Notes: a model not told the origin generated them from the letters alone. Positions 49,820-59,728 are shown, counted from the stretch's first letter. The stretch: 64,000 nucleotides of DNA from Nitrospira sp. (GCA_030123565.1 CP126122.1:4416800-4480799), one strand, 5' to 3'. Made by a program: numbers and translations.

Positions 49820-50983
49820 ATGCAACGACCGAATTATCCCGATTCCCAGGGCCGGCCGGCCGACAAGGAAGCGCCGAGCATGGCGGGGGCGGAACCAACC
49901 GGCGAGCGCCTGCTGCCTCCGTTGGAAGATCCCGCCGAGGCATTGAAATTCTGCCGAACCCTGGCCGCGGCGATGGAGCTTGCCTCGGATGTCGAGGGAC
50001 GGCGCCCTCAGCCGACGCACCTTGCCGCTTTGATGGCACAGGCCGGCGAGTTTGCACCACCGCCGACGTTGTCGATCGTCATTCCGGTCTTCAATGAAGC
50101 CGAGAACCTTCCGACATTGCATGCCCGCCTCACCGCCGCGCTGAACGACCTGGGATTCGATTATGAAATCGTGTTTGTCGACGACGGGAGCCAGGACCAG
50201 AGCCCCGACATCTTGCGGCGGCTGGAAGTCGAGGATCGCCGGATCGTCGTCGTGGAGTTTGCCAGAAATTTCGGCCATCAAGTCGCGATCAGTGCCGGGC
50301 TGGAGCATAGTCGCGGACGCGTCGTCTGTATCATGGATGCCGACCTGCAGGATCCTCCCGAGGTGTTGCACAAGTTCTTGGCCAAGTGGCAAGAAGGCTG
50401 GGAAGTGGTCTATGCCGTCCGAACCGAGCGGAAAGAGTGGTGGGGGAAGCGGCTGGCCTATGCCGGGTTCTACCGACTGTTGCAGCGGGTGGCCAACATC
50501 GACATTCCGTTGGACGCCGGGGATTTTTGCGTCATGGACCGGCGCGTGGTCGATCTTCTGGTCCGGATGCCGGAACGCAATCGATTCGTCCGAGGCATCC
50601 GCAGCTGGGTGGGTTTCAAGCAAATCGGGGTTCCCTACGAGCGTCAAGCGCGCCATGCCGGAAGTCCGAAATACACCTTCCGCAAACTCCTCTATCTCGC
50701 GCTCGACGGCTTGATTTCGTTCAGTCACATGCCGCTGCGCATCATCACGATCGTGGGTTTCACCGTCTCGGCATTGTCCTTCCTGGTCGCGATGATCTAC
50801 GTCATCAAGAAGGTGACGATGGGAGTCGGTGTCCCGGGGTTCACTACGCTCGTGGTCTCGATTTTCTTTCTCGCCGGCATTCAGTTGATGACGATCGGGG
50901 TGATCGGCGAATACATCGGCCGGATCTCCGACGAAGTCAAACGCCGTCCGCTCTATGTCGCCCGCCGCGTCACGAGGAGATAG
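49820..50983 (+). CDS. Family 2 glycosyltransferase, DPM1/ArnC type
   Basis: 387 residues from ATG 49820. A 90-residue hydrophilic extension precedes the GT2 domain: LSIVIPVFNEAENLP, IVFVDDGSQD, MDADLQDPPEV (DxD-like), and the RQARHAGSPKYTFRKL motif of polyprenyl-phosphate glycosyltransferases. Two C-terminal membrane helices. It likely loads a sugar on undecaprenyl phosphate. About 190 bases separate it from the phosphonate genes on the same strand. Confidence 0.88.
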   Translation: MQRPNYPDSQGRPADKEAPSMAGAEPTGERLLPPLEDPAEALKFCRTLAAAMELASDVEGRRPQPTHLAALMAQAGEFAPPPTLSIVIPVFNEAENLPTLHARLTAALNDLGFDYEIVFVDDGSQDQSPDILRRLEVEDRRIVVVEFARNFGHQVAISAGLEHSRGRVVCIMDADLQDPPEVLHKFLAKWQEGWEVVYAVRTERKEWWGKRLAYAGFYRLLQRVANIDIPLDAGDFCVMDRRVVDLLVRMPERNRFVRGIRSWVGFKQIGVPYERQARHAGSPKYTFRKLLYLALDGLISFSHMPLRIITIVGFTVSALSFLVAMIYVIKKVTMGVGVPGFTTLVVSIFFLAGIQLMTIGVIGEYIGRISDEVKRRPLYVARRVTRR

Positions 50984-52205
50984 CGCCATTCGTATCCTCA
51001 TGTTCGATAACGAGTTCCCTCCGCTCGGCGGCGGCACCGGGGTGGTGAATTTTCACCTCTTACAGGAGATGGCGCAGCGCCCGGAGGTCATCGTCGATCT
51101 GGTCACCTCCTCGCGCAGCCGGACGACCTACGAAACCGAACGGTTTGACGAGCGCATCACGATCCATAAGGTGCCGGTCGATAATCGCAACATTCACCAT
51201 GCGACCAACCGCGAGCTGCTCCGCTACGGCCGGCGTGGGCTGCATCTGGCGCGACGATTGGTGAAACAGCATCGTTATGACCTGAGTTTCGCCTTTGCCG
51301 GCGTGCCGGCCGGCGCCATCAGTTACCTGCTGCGGCTCACGCACGGACTGCCCTACGTATTGTCGCTGCAGGGGCCGGATGTGCCGTGGTTCGAGGCGCG
51401 CTATCACTATCTCTATCCGGTGCTGACGCCCCTGATCAAACAGATCTGGCGGCAGGCGGGAGCCGTGACCGCCATCAGCGCGGAGCAGGAACAGCTGGCG
51501 CATCGCACGATGCCGGGCTTGAACCTTGTGACCATTCCAAACGGCGTCGATACGACCCTGTTCGCGCCCGCACCGGTCGAGCCGAGGCGGGCCTTCACGA
51601 TCGTCTGTGTCGCGCGGTTGATCGAACGCAAGGGGCAACAGTACCTGCTGGAGGCCTTCGCGCGATTGCGGGCCGGTTGTGGGCAACCGCTGAGGCTGAC
51701 GTTCGTCGGCACGGGGGATGCCGAGCCGCAGTTGCGGCAATCGGCCGACCGCCTGCATGTGGCCGATGCCGTGACCTTCACAGGCTTCGTCTCGCGTGAA
51801 CGGATGCCGTCCGTCTACCGAGAGGCGGATGTGTTCGTCCTGCCGTCGCAGCAGGAGGGAATGTCCATTGCGTTGCTGGAAGCGATGGCGTCCGGTCTGC
51901 CCGTCATCGTGACCGACACGGGCGGGACCGCCGAATTGGTGACGAAGGGAGAGAACGGCGAGATCGTTCCCTGGGCGGATGTTCCGGCCCTGACGCTCGC
52001 GTTACGCGGCCTGCTGAACGCGGAGGGCCGCCGCCGGCAGATGGGTGTGGAGAGTCGGAGACGGGCGATGCAGTTCGGATGGCCGGTGTTGGCGACAAGG
52101 TACCTCGACCTCTGCGCTCGGCTCATGGCATCGACGGTTCAGCCAGTGACCGGTCGTTCAGCCGTGGAGATCGACGGCGATTGGCGCAAGGAACATCGGA
52201 CATGA
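50955..52205 (+). CDS. Family 4 glycosyltransferase
   Basis: 416 residues from ATG 50955, inside the end of the previous gene (29-base overlap). GT-B fold: N-terminal ILMFDNEFPPLGGGTGVVNFH with a glycine loop; C-terminal VARLIERKGQQYLLEAFA and the E-x7-E motif PSQQEGMSIALLEAMASGLPV. The next gene overlaps its stop (ATGA). Adds a sugar in surface-glycan assembly; donor unknown. Confidence 0.9.
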   Translation: MSPAASRGDSAIRILMFDNEFPPLGGGTGVVNFHLLQEMAQRPEVIVDLVTSSRSRTTYETERFDERITIHKVPVDNRNIHHATNRELLRYGRRGLHLARRLVKQHRYDLSFAFAGVPAGAISYLLRLTHGLPYVLSLQGPDVPWFEARYHYLYPVLTPLIKQIWRQAGAVTAISAEQEQLAHRTMPGLNLVTIPNGVDTTLFAPAPVEPRRAFTIVCVARLIERKGQQYLLEAFARLRAGCGQPLRLTFVGTGDAEPQLRQSADRLHVADAVTFTGFVSRERMPSVYREADVFVLPSQQEGMSIALLEAMASGLPVIVTDTGGTAELVTKGENGEIVPWADVPALTLALRGLLNAEGRRRQMGVESRRRAMQFGWPVLATRYLDLCARLMASTVQPVTGRSAVEIDGDWRKEHRT

Positions 52206-53311
52206 AGCAGCATCCCCACGTCTGTATCCTGACCAGCCAGTATTTCGACTGGGGTATTTATGGCGGGTTCGGCAGCATGTCGCGCAAGCTCGCCGAAAGT
52301 CTCGTTCTGTCGGGCTATCGGGTCAGCGTCATCGTTCCAGGCCGTCGGGGACAACGGCCGATCGAAACGATCGGAGGGGTCGAGGTCCGGAGCTTCTCGC
52401 CGCGGAATGTCGTTGAGGCCTGCCGGATCATTCGGGCCTCGTCGGCGGATATTTTTCATTCCCAAGACCCGACCCTGCTGACCTATCTGGCGCAACGCCT
52501 CCATCCACGTCGGACCCATCTCGTCACGAGTCGCGATCCCAGAGAATGGCATGACTGGTGGATTGAATTTCGTTATGCGACGCCGAAGCGCCGGCTCTTG
52601 ACCCCCTTCAACTACTTCACCGAATCCGGGCTGTTCGTACGGCAGGCAGTGCGTCGAGCCGACGGGGTCTTCTGTCCGGCGCATTTCCTGAAAGAAAAGG
52701 TCAAACGGCTGTATGGGTTGGCGACCTTGCCGACGTGGCTCCCGAACCTCATCGATGTGCCAGCAGTCCTTCCTCAGAAAAGCGCGCGCCCGACCATGAC
52801 GTTCGTGGCCCGCTGGGACAAGCGCAAACGGCCCTGGCTCTTCCTGGAACTGGCCAGGCAGTTCCCGGCCTATCGGTTCGTGGCGGTGGGGCAGGGCAGC
52901 GCCTCGGCGGAATCTGGCTTCGACGCGCAATTGCGCCAGCGGTTTCGCGACGTACCGAACCTTGAGATGCCGGGGCTCATCAACCGCTTCCGCGAGCCGG
53001 AGCGCATGCATCGGATTTTGTCCGACACCTGGATCTTCGTCAGCACGGCGGTGCGCGAGGGGCTTCCGTTGACGTTTCTGGAAGCGGCGGCCTACGGCTG
53101 TCCGATCATCAGCCGGGTCGATCCGGACCAGTTCGCCAGCCGGTTCGGAAAACAGGTCCAGGATGACGACTATGCGTCGGCCATCCGAAGCCTCCTCGCG
53201 GACGGACCGCTGGAAAAGGGGCGGACCGCCTATGAATATGTACGCGAGACGTACGAGACCTCCAAGGCCCTGGCGGCCCATCGACAACAGTACGAGCGGT
53301 TTGCGGCCTGA
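52202..53311 (+). CDS. Family 4 glycosyltransferase
   Basis: 369 residues. GT-B type: CILTSQYFDWGIYGGFGSMSRKLAESL at the N-terminus, FVARWDKRKRPWLFLELARQ, and the E-x7-E region STAVREGLPLTFLEAAAYGCP. Less similar to standard GT4 in the middle. Coupled to the previous gene by ATGA. Confidence 0.88.
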   Translation: MKQHPHVCILTSQYFDWGIYGGFGSMSRKLAESLVLSGYRVSVIVPGRRGQRPIETIGGVEVRSFSPRNVVEACRIIRASSADIFHSQDPTLLTYLAQRLHPRRTHLVTSRDPREWHDWWIEFRYATPKRRLLTPFNYFTESGLFVRQAVRRADGVFCPAHFLKEKVKRLYGLATLPTWLPNLIDVPAVLPQKSARPTMTFVARWDKRKRPWLFLELARQFPAYRFVAVGQGSASAESGFDAQLRQRFRDVPNLEMPGLINRFREPERMHRILSDTWIFVSTAVREGLPLTFLEAAAYGCPIISRVDPDQFASRFGKQVQDDDYASAIRSLLADGPLEKGRTAYEYVRETYETSKALAAHRQQYERFAA

Positions 53312-53369
53312 CCGGTCCGACCGTCGTTTCTTCAGCGCTCACCAGCGATAGGTTGGGGCAAGCAGACCC

Positions 53370-54914
53370 ATGTCGGTGAAAGCGGTCTCTAAAGGCATTG
53401 TCTCGGTCGGGAGCTGGTCGGTCGCGAAGATGGCGACCTCGGCCCTCCTCTCGCCTGTCCTGGCCCGTTTCCTCGGCATCGAGGGCTACGGCCAATATGC
53501 CTACTACCTGGCCCTGCTCCTGCTCGCCTCTCAGTTTGCCAACGTGGGCATGATGCAGACCATGACGAAACGCATTGCAGAGCGGCCCGACGATCTGCCT
53601 TGGTGCCGGGCGGTGGCATGGGCCGGCGCCCTCATAAATGGAACGGGAGTGATCGTCGTCGGTTTCGCCGTGGGGCTCCTGATCGTGAGTACCGCTCCTC
53701 GCTGGGCTGCCGCCGTTCCGATCGCCCTCGTGGTCGCCGGGGTGTTGCTGTTCGATCAGATCTGGTTCTACGCGCGCGGGATCCTCTATGGTCTCCGGCA
53801 GGAGGAACGGGCGGCGATTCCCGGTATCATCGGAGTCGTGACGGCGGGAGTGCTCGGCGTGGTGTCGGCCCTGGGCGGCATGGGGGTGGTGGGTGTGTTC
53901 ACCGGACTCTTGACGGCTGATCTCTTCGTGGCGGTCGTCTGTCTTCGGTCGGTCGTGCGGACGCTCAACGTGACCGGGCATGAGCAGCCGGATCAAGTGG
54001 TGCCTCTTCCCACAGGAGCGATACTGCGTTTCGGAGTTTCGGCGATGGTCTTCTCCGTGTTGAACATGGCCTTGTGTTCGCTCGATGTCATCCTCGTTCG
54101 GCACCTGGCCGGGGAAGCGCAAGCCGGTCTCTATGCGGCGGCAGTCCAATGGTCGCAATTCGTCTGGTTCATCCCGATTGCGGTCGAAGGGGTGATGTTG
54201 CAGGCGACGGCGCGTTTCTGGGCCGAGCAACGGGTGGGAGCAGTGACGAGGTTGGTGAGCCGGCTCGTGCGGTACGTGGTGCTCGGGACATCGTTCCTGC
54301 TCCTGCTGGTCTCGGTCCTGGGCGACCACATCATCCTGCTGTATTTCGGGCCTCCATTCTCAGAAGCCGCCCTGGGATTGCGGCTGTTGGTGCCGGGAGC
54401 CTTCTTTTTCGCATTGGCGCGCGTGATGTGGCCGGTGATTCAAGCCGGCGGCGAGGCGGCACATTTGATTCGGGTCATGGGCGCGATCGTGCTGGTGGAT
54501 GCGGGGCTCTGCCTGGCTTTGGTCCCGGTCTGGGGTGCTGCCGGAGCTGCCGTGGCCACCTCGATGTCCTTCGCACTGGTGGCCCTTGGATATGTCTTGA
54601 TTTTGCATCGCCGGCAGGTCCGCATGTTCGAAGGCTTTCCGACTTCCAGGTTGATCGGTCTCTGGTTGGGAACCGGTGCGGCTGTTGCCGGAGCAGCGGC
54701 GTTGGTCCCGATGCCGATGCTGTCGATCGTGGTGGGGGGGCTGATCGGCACGATGGTGTACGGCGGCGGAGTGTTTTGGCTCGGCCTCTTGAAGGTCGAA
54801 GAAGTCGAGTCGATGGTGCAGAGTTTGCCGGGCGCTTTGCGACAGGTGGGAGAACCGATGTTTCGTTGCGTCGAGCCGCTGTTGCTCAGGCTCAAGGCCG
54901 TGGCGTTGAATTAG
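53370..54914 (+). CDS. Wzx-type oligosaccharide flippase
   Basis: 514 residues with about 12-14 membrane helices and the MATE/MOP-like N-terminus VSKGIVSVGSWSVAKMATSALLSPVLARFLGIEGYGQYAYYLALL. Typical later motif LYAAAVQWSQFVWFIP. Flips lipid-linked oligosaccharides across the inner membrane. Its presence shows that the cluster builds a repeat unit or capped glycan by the Wzx route; no Wzy polymerase is recognised in the window. Confidence 0.87.
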   Translation: MSVKAVSKGIVSVGSWSVAKMATSALLSPVLARFLGIEGYGQYAYYLALLLLASQFANVGMMQTMTKRIAERPDDLPWCRAVAWAGALINGTGVIVVGFAVGLLIVSTAPRWAAAVPIALVVAGVLLFDQIWFYARGILYGLRQEERAAIPGIIGVVTAGVLGVVSALGGMGVVGVFTGLLTADLFVAVVCLRSVVRTLNVTGHEQPDQVVPLPTGAILRFGVSAMVFSVLNMALCSLDVILVRHLAGEAQAGLYAAAVQWSQFVWFIPIAVEGVMLQATARFWAEQRVGAVTRLVSRLVRYVVLGTSFLLLLVSVLGDHIILLYFGPPFSEAALGLRLLVPGAFFFALARVMWPVIQAGGEAAHLIRVMGAIVLVDAGLCLALVPVWGAAGAAVATSMSFALVALGYVLILHRRQVRMFEGFPTSRLIGLWLGTGAAVAGAAALVPMPMLSIVVGGLIGTMVYGGGVFWLGLLKVEEVESMVQSLPGALRQVGEPMFRCVEPLLLRLKAVALN

Positions 54915-54925
54915 ATCGCGTGATC

Positions 54926-55840
54926 ATGCCTGTCGATCGACACACAGTCTCGGTCGTCATCCCCACTCTGGGACGCGACACATTGGCATTGTGCCGGGCG
55001 GCCTTGGCGAAACAGACCAGGCAGCCGGATGAAGTGATCGTGGTCGTCGATCAGCAGCGACGCGGCGCTGCCTGGACCAGAAATGAAGGGATCGCCAAGG
55101 CGAGCGGCGACCTGATTGCATTCGCCGATGACGACGGGATTCCGCCAGAAGACTGGCTGGAGCGGCTGATCGCGGCGCTGGATCGCCATGATGCAGCCGC
55201 TGCGGGCGGTACGTTTCACGAAACCGATCCGCTCTTGGATGCGATCCGTCGCCGGCATCCTTTGCCGACTACAGAGCAGGTCGACGCGGGAGGATTGGTC
55301 GGCAACAGCGGCAATATTCTGTTCAGGCGTGACTGGTTGGAAGCCTGTATCCGAGAGGACGGCTATGCGTTTAATCCGTTGTTCGGCGCAGCGGGTGAAG
55401 ATTGGGAACTGATGTTGCGACTGCGAAAACGGGGAGCCATCCTGGTCTACGTGCCCAATCCGATCACCCATCTGCGCCGGGCGACGGCGGGGGAACACCT
55501 TCGCCATGCCTTTCACCGCGGCGTGGGGATCGCGCGATTGTTTCGCGTGATGCGAGCGGATAGGAGCGGGATCATTCCTCAAGACAGTCTCTTATGGGGA
55601 CGGGCCGGCAGGAAAGCCGATCCGCGATGGGGCAGAGCCCTGTGGGAGAAATTGTTCGGGCCGTTCGACTTGGGACGATTCCAAGACAAGCGGCATTTCT
55701 GGCTGTTCTGGATCGGGGAGAAATGTCAGGCCGCCGGCTTCCTCTGGGAGCTGTGGAGAGGAACGAAAACAGTGACGGGTGCGACCGGCGCATCCATCGA
55801 ACGGACGGCCGATCCCTATAGGATGGAATCCAAGTCATGA
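54926..55840 (+). CDS. Family 2 glycosyltransferase
   Basis: 304 residues from ATG 54926 (GTG 54920 is in frame). GT2 motifs: SVVIPTLGRDTLALCRAAL, VIVVVDQQRRG, IAFADDDGIPPEDWL (DDD metal site) and GAAGEDWELMLRLRKRGA with the catalytic E-D. Cytoplasmic. The stop overlaps the start of the LarA-like gene. Confidence 0.88.
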   Translation: MPVDRHTVSVVIPTLGRDTLALCRAALAKQTRQPDEVIVVVDQQRRGAAWTRNEGIAKASGDLIAFADDDGIPPEDWLERLIAALDRHDAAAAGGTFHETDPLLDAIRRRHPLPTTEQVDAGGLVGNSGNILFRRDWLEACIREDGYAFNPLFGAAGEDWELMLRLRKRGAILVYVPNPITHLRRATAGEHLRHAFHRGVGIARLFRVMRADRSGIIPQDSLLWGRAGRKADPRWGRALWEKLFGPFDLGRFQDKRHFWLFWIGEKCQAAGFLWELWRGTKTVTGATGASIERTADPYRMESKS

Positions 55841-57168
55841 GCAGGGTGCTCCTGCGTACAAAGGCCTGGTTCGGGGATGAAACCCTGGCGATCGATTTCC
55901 CTCCCTCGTGGAACATCGTCGAGGTCGGCCCTCAGGACCAGCCGGCATTGACGGTGGAGGCGATGCGCGAGGCTTTGAGTCGGCCAATCGGAACGCCGAG
56001 GCTCTCCGAACTCGCCAAACGAAAAACCAAGGCGGTCATCATCGTCGATGACCTCACCAGGCCGACGCCTGCCGCCGACCTGCTTCCCCTGCTCCTCGAA
56101 GAGTTGGCGCGCGGTGGTCTGCCTGCGCGGGCCATCACGGTCCTGCTGGCGGGAGGAACGCATCCTCCTGCCTCCGCCGAGGAGATGGCGAAAAAAGTCG
56201 GGCTGGGCCTTCCGCCGGCGATCAGGGTGGCGGCCCACGACAGTCGTGGCGAACTGGTGGATGTGGGGCAATCTCCGGGCGGCTTACCGATCCGGATCAA
56301 TCGGACCGTGATGGAGTGCGACCTCAAGATCGGGGTGGGCTGTATCTATCCCCATCCTGTGGCGGGCTTTTCCGGCGGCGCGAAGATCATTCTTCCGGCG
56401 GTCTGCGGCGTGGAGACGACCAGGATGATGCACGACTACCTGCGCGGGTCGCGTGAACGGGGCGGCTCGATCCACACGGAGCTGCGGCAGGATATGGTCG
56501 CGGTGGCCAGGAATGTGGGACTCGATTGTATCGCGAATGTCACCCTCAATCACCGGCGGCAGATCAGCGGCCTGTTTGTGGGTGATGTGGTCTCGGCGCA
56601 TGAAACAGGCGTCCGTGCGGCGCAACGGATGTACGGGGTCTCGTTGCTGTCTCAGGTCGATGTCGTGGTGGCCGATATGTATCCCTTCGACACCAGTTGG
56701 CAATTCGCGCAGGATCGTGGTATGTGGCCGGTCGAGCATGCGGGAAGGGGCGCCTCCCGGGTCGTGATCGCCGCCTGCCCTCTCGGCATGGGCACCCACG
56801 AGCTGTTTCCGGTGGCGAGCCCGTTGTGGTCGCGCATCGCCAGGCGGCTCAGCCACTTTCGCCTCGCCGATCTGGATCGTCCTTTCGAAAAGCTGCGGAC
56901 AGTGGCCACGTTGATCCGCCGGAAACAGCACCACCTGATGGTCTTGTCGCCGGGCTTGAAGCCGCAGGACTTGAAATCCCTGTTTCCCAATGCGCAATGG
57001 TTCGGAGATTGGCCGAGCGTGAAGGATGCCTTGCTGGCGCGGCATGGAGAGAGGGCGGTGACCGTGGCGGTCTACCGTTGTGCGCCGTTTCTCATTCCCG
57101 GAACGAGGCAAACACAGGGCGCGAAGGCCGACAGTCTGATGCTTGAACGGCTGCCGACATCGGCATGA
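55837..57168 (+). CDS. larA: LarA-type nickel-pincer racemase/epimerase
   Basis: 443 residues from ATG 55837 (ATGA overlap). LarA signatures: VIIVDDLTRPTP, LAGGTHPPAS, the HDSRGE segment, and IYPHPVAGFSGGAKIILPAV in which Lys183 matches the Lys that binds the nickel-pincer nucleotide. Characterised homologues racemise or epimerise alpha-hydroxyacids. The cofactor genes larB, larC and larE are not in the window. Its place inside a glycan cluster suggests a sugar-acid or hydroxyacid substrate used for decoration. Confidence 0.85.
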   Translation: MSRVLLRTKAWFGDETLAIDFPPSWNIVEVGPQDQPALTVEAMREALSRPIGTPRLSELAKRKTKAVIIVDDLTRPTPAADLLPLLLEELARGGLPARAITVLLAGGTHPPASAEEMAKKVGLGLPPAIRVAAHDSRGELVDVGQSPGGLPIRINRTVMECDLKIGVGCIYPHPVAGFSGGAKIILPAVCGVETTRMMHDYLRGSRERGGSIHTELRQDMVAVARNVGLDCIANVTLNHRRQISGLFVGDVVSAHETGVRAAQRMYGVSLLSQVDVVVADMYPFDTSWQFAQDRGMWPVEHAGRGASRVVIAACPLGMGTHELFPVASPLWSRIARRLSHFRLADLDRPFEKLRTVATLIRRKQHHLMVLSPGLKPQDLKSLFPNAQWFGDWPSVKDALLARHGERAVTVAVYRCAPFLIPGTRQTQGAKADSLMLERLPTSA

Positions 57169-57181
57169 GCAGTGAGGGGCG

Positions 57182-58051
57182 ATGAACAGAGGCATCTGGC
57201 TTTTTCTGGAAGTCTGCTTCGATACGGTGATGTTCGCGCCCTATTTGCTGCGGGGCCGCTTCTCCCTGCGGGTCAAGGCGCAGATCCTTCTGACCTATAT
57301 GCGTTTGAGCGTGAAACTGCTGCTTGTTCATCCGTTCCGGCCGATCACGCAAGAGAGGGTCTGGAGTTTTACCGTGCAATGTTTCGACTATCGCACCCTG
57401 CATCTGTTGTTCAGGGTGATCCTCTTGCGCAACGAGTACTATTTCGAGACATCCACAGAGAGAGCGGTGATCTTCGATTGCGGTGCCAATATCGGCCTGG
57501 CCACGCTCTTCTTCAAATGGCTGTACCCGCGCAGTGAGGTCTACGCGTTCGAGCCGGATCGGGAGACGTTCGCCCTGTTGAAACGCAACGTCGAGGCGAA
57601 TCACTTGACCGGGGTGCGGCTCTACAATGTGGCGCTGTCCGACAAGACCGGGACTGCCGATTTCCATGTCGATCATGCAGCCCCCGGGTCGGTACGCATG
57701 AGCCTCAATTATCAACGCATGCCGAAAGACACCATCACCGTCGAGACCCTTGCGCTCTCGGAGATGATCGGCCGACAGCTGCCGGACAGGGACATCGACT
57801 TTCTCAAGCTCGACGTCGAAGGCGCGGAAGGTGCCGTGCTGCAAGATCTTGCAACCACGGGACGGTTGAAGAGGGTGCGGGAGCTGTTGATCGAGTTCCA
57901 TCACAAGATCGGCGGCGAACGGGGCAAGCTCGGGTCCTTCCTGACCACGCTGGAGACGCAGGGTTTCGACTACCAGGTGGATGCGGTCTGTATGCCGCTG
58001 TACGCTCGCGGCCGGTTTCAAAATATCATGCTCTATGCCTATCGTGTGTAA
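57182..58051 (+). CDS. FkbM-family methyltransferase
   Basis: 289 residues. SAM-binding motifs: VIFDCGANIGLATLFFKWL, VYAFEPDRETFALLKRNVEAN, and FLKLDVEGAEGAVLQDL, the standard FkbM set. The N-terminal 100 residues are membrane-associated or basic. Probably O-methylates a sugar. The stop TAA overlaps the ATG of the next gene. Confidence 0.9.
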   Translation: MNRGIWLFLEVCFDTVMFAPYLLRGRFSLRVKAQILLTYMRLSVKLLLVHPFRPITQERVWSFTVQCFDYRTLHLLFRVILLRNEYYFETSTERAVIFDCGANIGLATLFFKWLYPRSEVYAFEPDRETFALLKRNVEANHLTGVRLYNVALSDKTGTADFHVDHAAPGSVRMSLNYQRMPKDTITVETLALSEMIGRQLPDRDIDFLKLDVEGAEGAVLQDLATTGRLKRVRELLIEFHHKIGGERGKLGSFLTTLETQGFDYQVDAVCMPLYARGRFQNIMLYAYRV

Positions 58052-59688
58052 TGACCCACGAGACATCGCGTGAACCCTTCCGCTCGTTTCCCCTTATTGA
58101 TAACCGGTATGACGGGCCTGGAACTATGATGAGCATCGGATGGGTCGGTGTCGGATCGCTCCTGATCCTGTCGACGCTTATCATGGGGGCGTTCGAGTTG
58201 GAAATCACGCCTCCGCCCTGGTGGGATGAAGGCTGGACACTCTGTGTGGCGCGGCAATGGGTGGAAACCGGCCATTATGGTTGCCTCCTGAAGGGGCAGC
58301 CGGCCCCGCCGCTGCTGGCAGGACATTTTCCGGTGGTCGCGTCCATCGCGGCGGGCTTTCGCCTCTTCGGTATCGGCATCTGGCAGGCGAGGCTCGTGGA
58401 ACTGCTCTATGCGTTCGGTGCACTGGGCCTGCTCTACTATCTGACCGCGGAACTCTATAACCGCAAGGTCGCCGTCGGGACCCTCGTGCTGGTGCTGTTT
58501 TTTCCTGCCGGTTGGGAGATGCATCCGCTCATCATGGGCCGTCAGGTGTTGGGGGAAATGCCCATGGTGTGCTTTCTCTTGGCCGGCTTCGTCTGCCTGC
58601 TATCGGTCGAGCGGCACAGGGCCTGGTGGTTAGGTGCCGTCGGTTTCTGGGGGCTGGCGTTGTTCACGAAATTGCAGGTTCGTCCGTTTTGGATGCTGTC
58701 ATTGGCGGTGCCGATCCTGCTGAGCCTGTGGCGGCGAGAATGGAGCCTCGCCAAGTTGCTGGGAAGCGCGACCGCCGGTTCGTGGGCGGTCTACTTCCTC
58801 CTGGGGTGGCTCAAGTCGATGCTGCTGCAGGGTCATACGATGGCGATGCCGCCCATGAACGGACTCCTGCAAGTCTCGGCGATCGTGCTGGTCCCGATGG
58901 TTCGGCTCGAAGCCCTCGTCTTTACCGTCAGCCATCTCATGCCTACGATCTGCGGATTGGCCTATGCGGCCGGTAGTATGGTGAATCGGTGGCGTGGCCA
59001 AGCTCCGATCGGTCTCCTCGATGCTGTCCGTACGATGCTGCTGACCTTCTCGCTCGGCTGGTACGGATGGTTCGTGGCGCTCTCTCTCGGCGGAGAACGG
59101 TATGCCTTTCCCCTCTGGTTCCTGGCGACGCCGTTCGTGGCGGCGCTCCTGTGCGAATGGAGCCAAGGGTATGACATTCGAGCCCTGGTCACGTCTCTCG
59201 GATCGCTCATCCGCGCCGGGCGGGGAGGAGCGGTCCAGACACGACAGGTGTCGGTCGTGATTCTGATCGTCCTCATCGTGGGAACGGCGGTGCAGGCACG
59301 GTATGATTTCCGCGGTCGTGAGGATGGGTCGGCATTTCATCGCGCCGTCGATTTTCTCCATCGCCAGGTGCCTGCCGATGCCTTGATCGAGACGTACGAG
59401 AGCGAGCTGCTGTTCCTGCTCCCCGGTCCCTATCACTACCCTCCGGCGGAACTTGATGTGGGTTTGATTCGGAAAGGGTGGGAGAAGGAATTGCATCTCT
59501 CTTATGACGCGTTGGGTGCCGATCCTGATTATGTCGTGGTCGGTGAATTCGGGCGTCGAGCCGGCATCTACAAGGCCATCGTTGAAACGGGGCAGGTTCG
59601 TCTGATCTCTCAAATCGGCCGCTATCAGATCTACGAGCGGGTCAGACCATTTCCCGCCCTATCGGTCGGGAGAGCCGACCGTCGCTGA
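58051..59688 (+). CDS. GT-C-type (ArnT/PMT-like) membrane glycosyltransferase
   Basis: 545 residues from ATG 58051 (ATG 58126 removes 25 hydrophilic residues). About 11 membrane helices. The first periplasmic loop carries ITPPPWWDEGWTLCVARQW, with the acidic pair expected for lipid-phosphate-sugar-using GT-C enzymes, and YHYP-type residues in the C-terminal domain. It would transfer a sugar from a polyprenyl-phosphate carrier, such as the one the GT2 at 49820 makes. Confidence 0.8.
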   Translation: MTHETSREPFRSFPLIDNRYDGPGTMMSIGWVGVGSLLILSTLIMGAFELEITPPPWWDEGWTLCVARQWVETGHYGCLLKGQPAPPLLAGHFPVVASIAAGFRLFGIGIWQARLVELLYAFGALGLLYYLTAELYNRKVAVGTLVLVLFFPAGWEMHPLIMGRQVLGEMPMVCFLLAGFVCLLSVERHRAWWLGAVGFWGLALFTKLQVRPFWMLSLAVPILLSLWRREWSLAKLLGSATAGSWAVYFLLGWLKSMLLQGHTMAMPPMNGLLQVSAIVLVPMVRLEALVFTVSHLMPTICGLAYAAGSMVNRWRGQAPIGLLDAVRTMLLTFSLGWYGWFVALSLGGERYAFPLWFLATPFVAALLCEWSQGYDIRALVTSLGSLIRAGRGGAVQTRQVSVVILIVLIVGTAVQARYDFRGREDGSAFHRAVDFLHRQVPADALIETYESELLFLLPGPYHYPPAELDVGLIRKGWEKELHLSYDALGADPDYVVVGEFGRRAGIYKAIVETGQVRLISQIGRYQIYERVRPFPALSVGRADRR

Positions 59689-59728
59689 TGATGCGCCGGC
59701 TTCCCCTCACTGCCGCTCAGATCTGCCG

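Noticed and set aside
54074-54925. Long in-frame extension upstream of the GT2 at 54926
   Set aside because: It runs through the flippase gene in another frame and reads as Arg/Ser-rich noise; the GT2 domain starts directly after ATG 54926.
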